Notes under the pieces: model-generated | The model's input: the letters and a program-made list of their open reading frames with translations, nothing else | Told to the model about the DNA's origin: nothing | Databases searched by the model: none | Assembly (NCBI GenBank): GCA_963930775.1 | Contig: OZ005692.1 | Location: forward strand, 10,955,029 to 11,019,028 | DNA: 64,000 bases | Direction of reading: 5' to 3' | Origin: Cliona cf. orientalis | Taxonomy: Eukaryota > Porifera > Demospongiae > Clionaida > Clionaidae | Part shown: one piece after another, positions 61,494-64,000 of the stretch | Position numbering within the stretch: position 1 is the first letter of the stretch | Layout of the letters: the number at the start of each line of letters is the position of its first letter | Position numbers and translations under genes: made by a program

Positions 61494-61680
61494 AGCCCCT
61501 ATATTAATTTTGTCATTATTATCACATGCTTGTAGTTCCTCCTCTCCTTTGTTTATCTCCAAAAAATTTAATAATTAAACTGTTTAGTACATACTCCATT
61601 ATTATTATAATATTATGTGGAATACTAATTATAGTCTTTAAAATGAACGTACATTATCATCACATACATGTACATTACAA

Positions 61681-62600
61681 TCACACAGTTTCTCCTCTCC
61701 TTAGTTTCCCAAATGCTTCACTGAGCATTTGGTTACAGAGAGCAGCATAAGGGTTCATGGCCACAACTTGTTTCCCAGCAAATCTGCTGCCTAGTTTAGC
61801 TGCTGCCTTGAAGTCCTCCAGAGCTCCTTCATCACAACCCTGGAGCCTTCGGATCAGCCCCCGCTGGGTGTATGCCAGCTCAGCAACTTTACCATGTCCT
61901 CCAGACAGCTGGATGGCCGTGTCGAGATCAGACACAGCTAAGTCTACTTGATTCTGGAGACGATAGACCTAGGAGAGAGGAATGATTAATCATTGTAAAA
62001 CCACAAATCAGTATATAGTTACGTGAGCCCCTATTTAAATTTAACAATTTAAAAGCCACTTAATATTAAACACTGGGCTTGGTACAAGGGATTCTCCCTC
62101 TCTCTCTCTCTCAATATGTGCGTCTCTCTCCCTCCCTCGATCCCTCCTTCCCTCTCTCTCTCTCTCTCCCTCACCTGCGCTCGGTTGTTATAAGGTGAGG
62201 CATAGTTTGGTGCCACAGTGATGGCCTGGTTGAGTAGCTCCAGAGCATCTCCCAGGCTACCTCCCTCTGCCGCCTTCACAGCCTCCACCTCCAGCAGCTT
62301 AGCACGCTTCACCTCCTCACTCTCAGCCTCACCAATCACACCATCACCAGCCACACCATCCTCACCCAGCTGAAAAATAAATGATCAATGAATTGTCAAT
62401 TTATAATTTGTATGGCCCCAAAAGTGAGCCTGGCCTTTGAGGCTACAAAGCATAGTGTTTGATTTTGTCCAAAAATCTCACTGATTCTGAAAAGGTAAGT
62501 TATTTTCACCATCTTTACTTACGTCTAGTCCTCCTACTGGATTCTCTGGGTTAAAGATGGCCTCCAGTACCTGATCATCGCGAGAGAACCGACTGGCCAT
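61681..62600 (-). CDS. TTC36: TTC36, second intact copy
   Basis: Complement of 61681-61968, 62175-62369 and 62523-62600; same exon lengths, phases and splice motifs as the copy at 7841, 186 residues. Differences are few (for example DTAIQLSGG, GETV at the C-terminus). A CT microsatellite in the second intron (62090-62170) is longer than in the other copy. Divergent partner LRRC57 begins 81 bp away. Confidence 0.93.
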
Positions 62601-62681
62601 CTTAGAACTGCCAAGTCAGCAAAAATGTTATTTTGGTGTGCTTCATTTGGAATAACACTTCGTGGGCGGAGCTATGCAAAA
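62601..62681. promoter_or_regulatory. Bidirectional TTC36/LRRC57 promoter interval, second copy
   Basis: 81 bp between divergent start codons; shares TTCGTGGGCGGAGCTATGC with 8984-9066. Confidence 0.6.
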
Positions 62682-63040
62682 ATGGGGAATACTCCTAGTG
62701 CATGTAGTGCAATAGGCCAGAGAATAGAACACGGCTCTAAGACTGGAGTCTGCTCTCTCAGAGAGCTCAAGCTTGAGAGGGTAAGTACTGAAAACCTTAG
62801 GTATCTCCTAGAGTTTATTAATGTACTACCTACTTGGCAAAAGATAAATACAATACATCGATCAGATATGATATACATGTAAATTTGGTGTGTTCTAGCT
62901 CCCTGAGGAGCTGCTTTCGGTCAAAGGCACTCTTAGGACTCTAGATGTGTCCGTGAACAGGCTTACTGTCCTACCACCTTCTGTTGGAGCCTGGGATTTC
63001 AACAATTTACGAACCCTCAACCTTTCTCAAAACAGACTGA
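62682..63040 (+). CDS. LRRC57: LRRC57-like protein, exons 1-2, second copy
   Basis: Exon 1 62682-62780 encodes MGNTPSACSAIGQRIEHGSK and KTGV sequence (33 residues, three more than the copy at 9067). Exon 2 62899-63040 encodes the same leucine-rich repeats with two added residues (GAWDF for GDF), ending in phase 1 at GTGAGT. The following exons are not in the window; the antisense deaminase gene again starts about 200 bp into intron 2. Confidence 0.82.
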
Positions 63041-63235
63041 GTGAGTTGAACAACTTGATGATTATGATAATCATTATAATCTATATTGATTAAGATAATG
63101 AGAAGAGGTCTATAGATATAATAGTAAAATATAGCATAATATATTAATGATAGTGAGTTTCTATATATAAATACTCTTGATATAAATACTGATATAAATA
63201 GGATATTGATAGTGAGTTTCTATATAAATGGGCTG

Positions 63236-64000
63236 TTAGTTAACTAATTTTGTACTAAGTGGAGGAAATTCCTGTTCATTATCAAAGTCAAGTTCTATAG
63301 CTTGCTGATCCCCTGGTTGTTCACCTGGAGGAAGGAGTTCCTCATAGTTCACGCGGTAGACCCCAATTCCAGCACTCAGTAATTCATTCCTGTTCATCTC
63401 TGCGGTTTGTTCAGATTCTCCTTTCCAAGCTGATACTGTGTAGACCACAACAAATTTAGTCGGTTTATAGTCATCTTTCATCATACTGATAAGTTTACGA
63501 GTACATTTGCTGCAGAGCATCAGCCAAGAGTAAAGGATAACATAGCTTGGTTTCTTTCCTCTTTTTATTTCTAAATACTTTCGCCATAGCCTCAGAAATC
63601 GGTCCAGAATGATTTCTTCAGCATGTTTGGGGTTTTTATGCCTTGAAACCATGTAGTTGTAGAATTTCTCAGGATCTGGCCAGAATGTTTGCTCATAGTT
63701 GCATAGTGGTAGGCCATTTCTATAGCTATTCCGGAATACATAATTGCTGTCAACGTGAATATCTTCCAATTTCTTAATTTCTTCCTGTACAAAGAAGAGC
63801 ACAGCAAATTGATATTCACCCTCAAAGCGTTGGGCCTTAAATTTGTCAATGACTGCCCTCATGTTCAATAGAAAGGTCCTTTTTGGTTCATATCGTGGCC
63901 TACCAACACCATACAGGCTTCTTGCTGTTTCCCTGGCCAATCTGTCTTGTTGTCGCCTCTTGCGCCTTCCCATTCCAATAACGATGATAATTATAATCCC
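63236..64000 (-). CDS. Membrane-anchored AID/APOBEC-like deaminase, second copy (5' end off window)
   Basis: The frame is open to the window edge and still in the hydrophobic N-terminal helix there, so only about 20 N-terminal residues are missing. HAEEIIL, SWLMLCSKC and AGIGVYRVNYEE are conserved with the copy at 9600. The C-terminus is changed by a 1-nt indel (FPPLSTKLVN against FPPLIQN). Both copies keep every predicted zinc ligand and the catalytic glutamate, which argues for function. Confidence 0.72.
   Translation of the reverse strand, partial: GIIIIIVIGMGRRKRRQQDRLARETARSLYGVGRPRYEPKRTFLLNMRAVIDKFKAQRFEGEYQFAVLFFVQEEIKKLEDIHVDSNYVFRNSYRNGLPLCNYEQTFWPDPEKFYNYMVSRHKNPKHAEEIILDRFLRLWRKYLEIKRGKKPSYVILYSWLMLCSKCTRKLISMMKDDYKPTKFVVVYTVSAWKGESEQTAEMNRNELLSAGIGVYRVNYEELLPPGEQPGDQQAIELDFDNEQEFPPLSTKLVN

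Overview
The window looks like nuclear DNA of an early-branching marine metazoan, most likely a sponge. Genes have short GT-AG introns, metazoan-only families are present (TRIM-type RING/B-box/filamin/NHL, TTC36, LRRC57, a spectrin-repeat protein, an AID/APOBEC-like deaminase), and the gaps are filled with foldback MITEs and a tyrosine-recombinase retrotransposon. The species assignment is inference from gene content only.

Layout. (1) 0-9.4 kb: two near-identical RING/B-box/filamin/NHL genes on +, each followed by a convergent TTC36 gene or its last exon. An LRRC57 gene starts head-to-head with TTC36. (2) 9.4-17.1 kb: intron 2 of that LRRC57 copy holds an antisense, membrane-anchored AID/APOBEC-like deaminase gene and a DIRS-type retrotransposon. 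LRRC57 exon 3 is then cut off by a stray NHL gene tail. (3) 17-26.8 kb: broken copies of the NHL and TTC36 genes, repeats, and a duplicated piece of a spectrin-repeat gene. (4) 26.9-56.8 kb, minus strand: 20 phase-consistent exons of that spectrin-repeat gene. Its 18.9-kb intron carries, on +, an array of membrane-anchored NHL genes (31-49 kb). (5) 57-59 kb: a small basic-protein gene split by a MITE, and more MITEs. (6) 59-64 kb: another copy of the cassette NHL - TTC36 - LRRC57 5' end - deaminase, running off the window.

The main biological point is a local family in which one filamin plus six-blade NHL propeller is joined to three different N-termini: RING/B-box/coiled coil (cytosolic ubiquitin ligase type), a short coiled coil plus transmembrane anchor, or a Death domain plus transmembrane anchor. 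The propellers are almost identical except for a few loop residues, which differ in nearly every copy. This looks like a diversifying recognition repertoire, and a membrane-anchored nucleic-acid-deaminase-like gene is duplicated in the same cassette. A functional link between the two is speculation.

Three RING-type genes, two coiled-coil/TM genes and one Death/TM gene are intact; the other copies carry clear lesions. Exon coordinates were placed by eye from splice motifs, paralogue alignment and phase.
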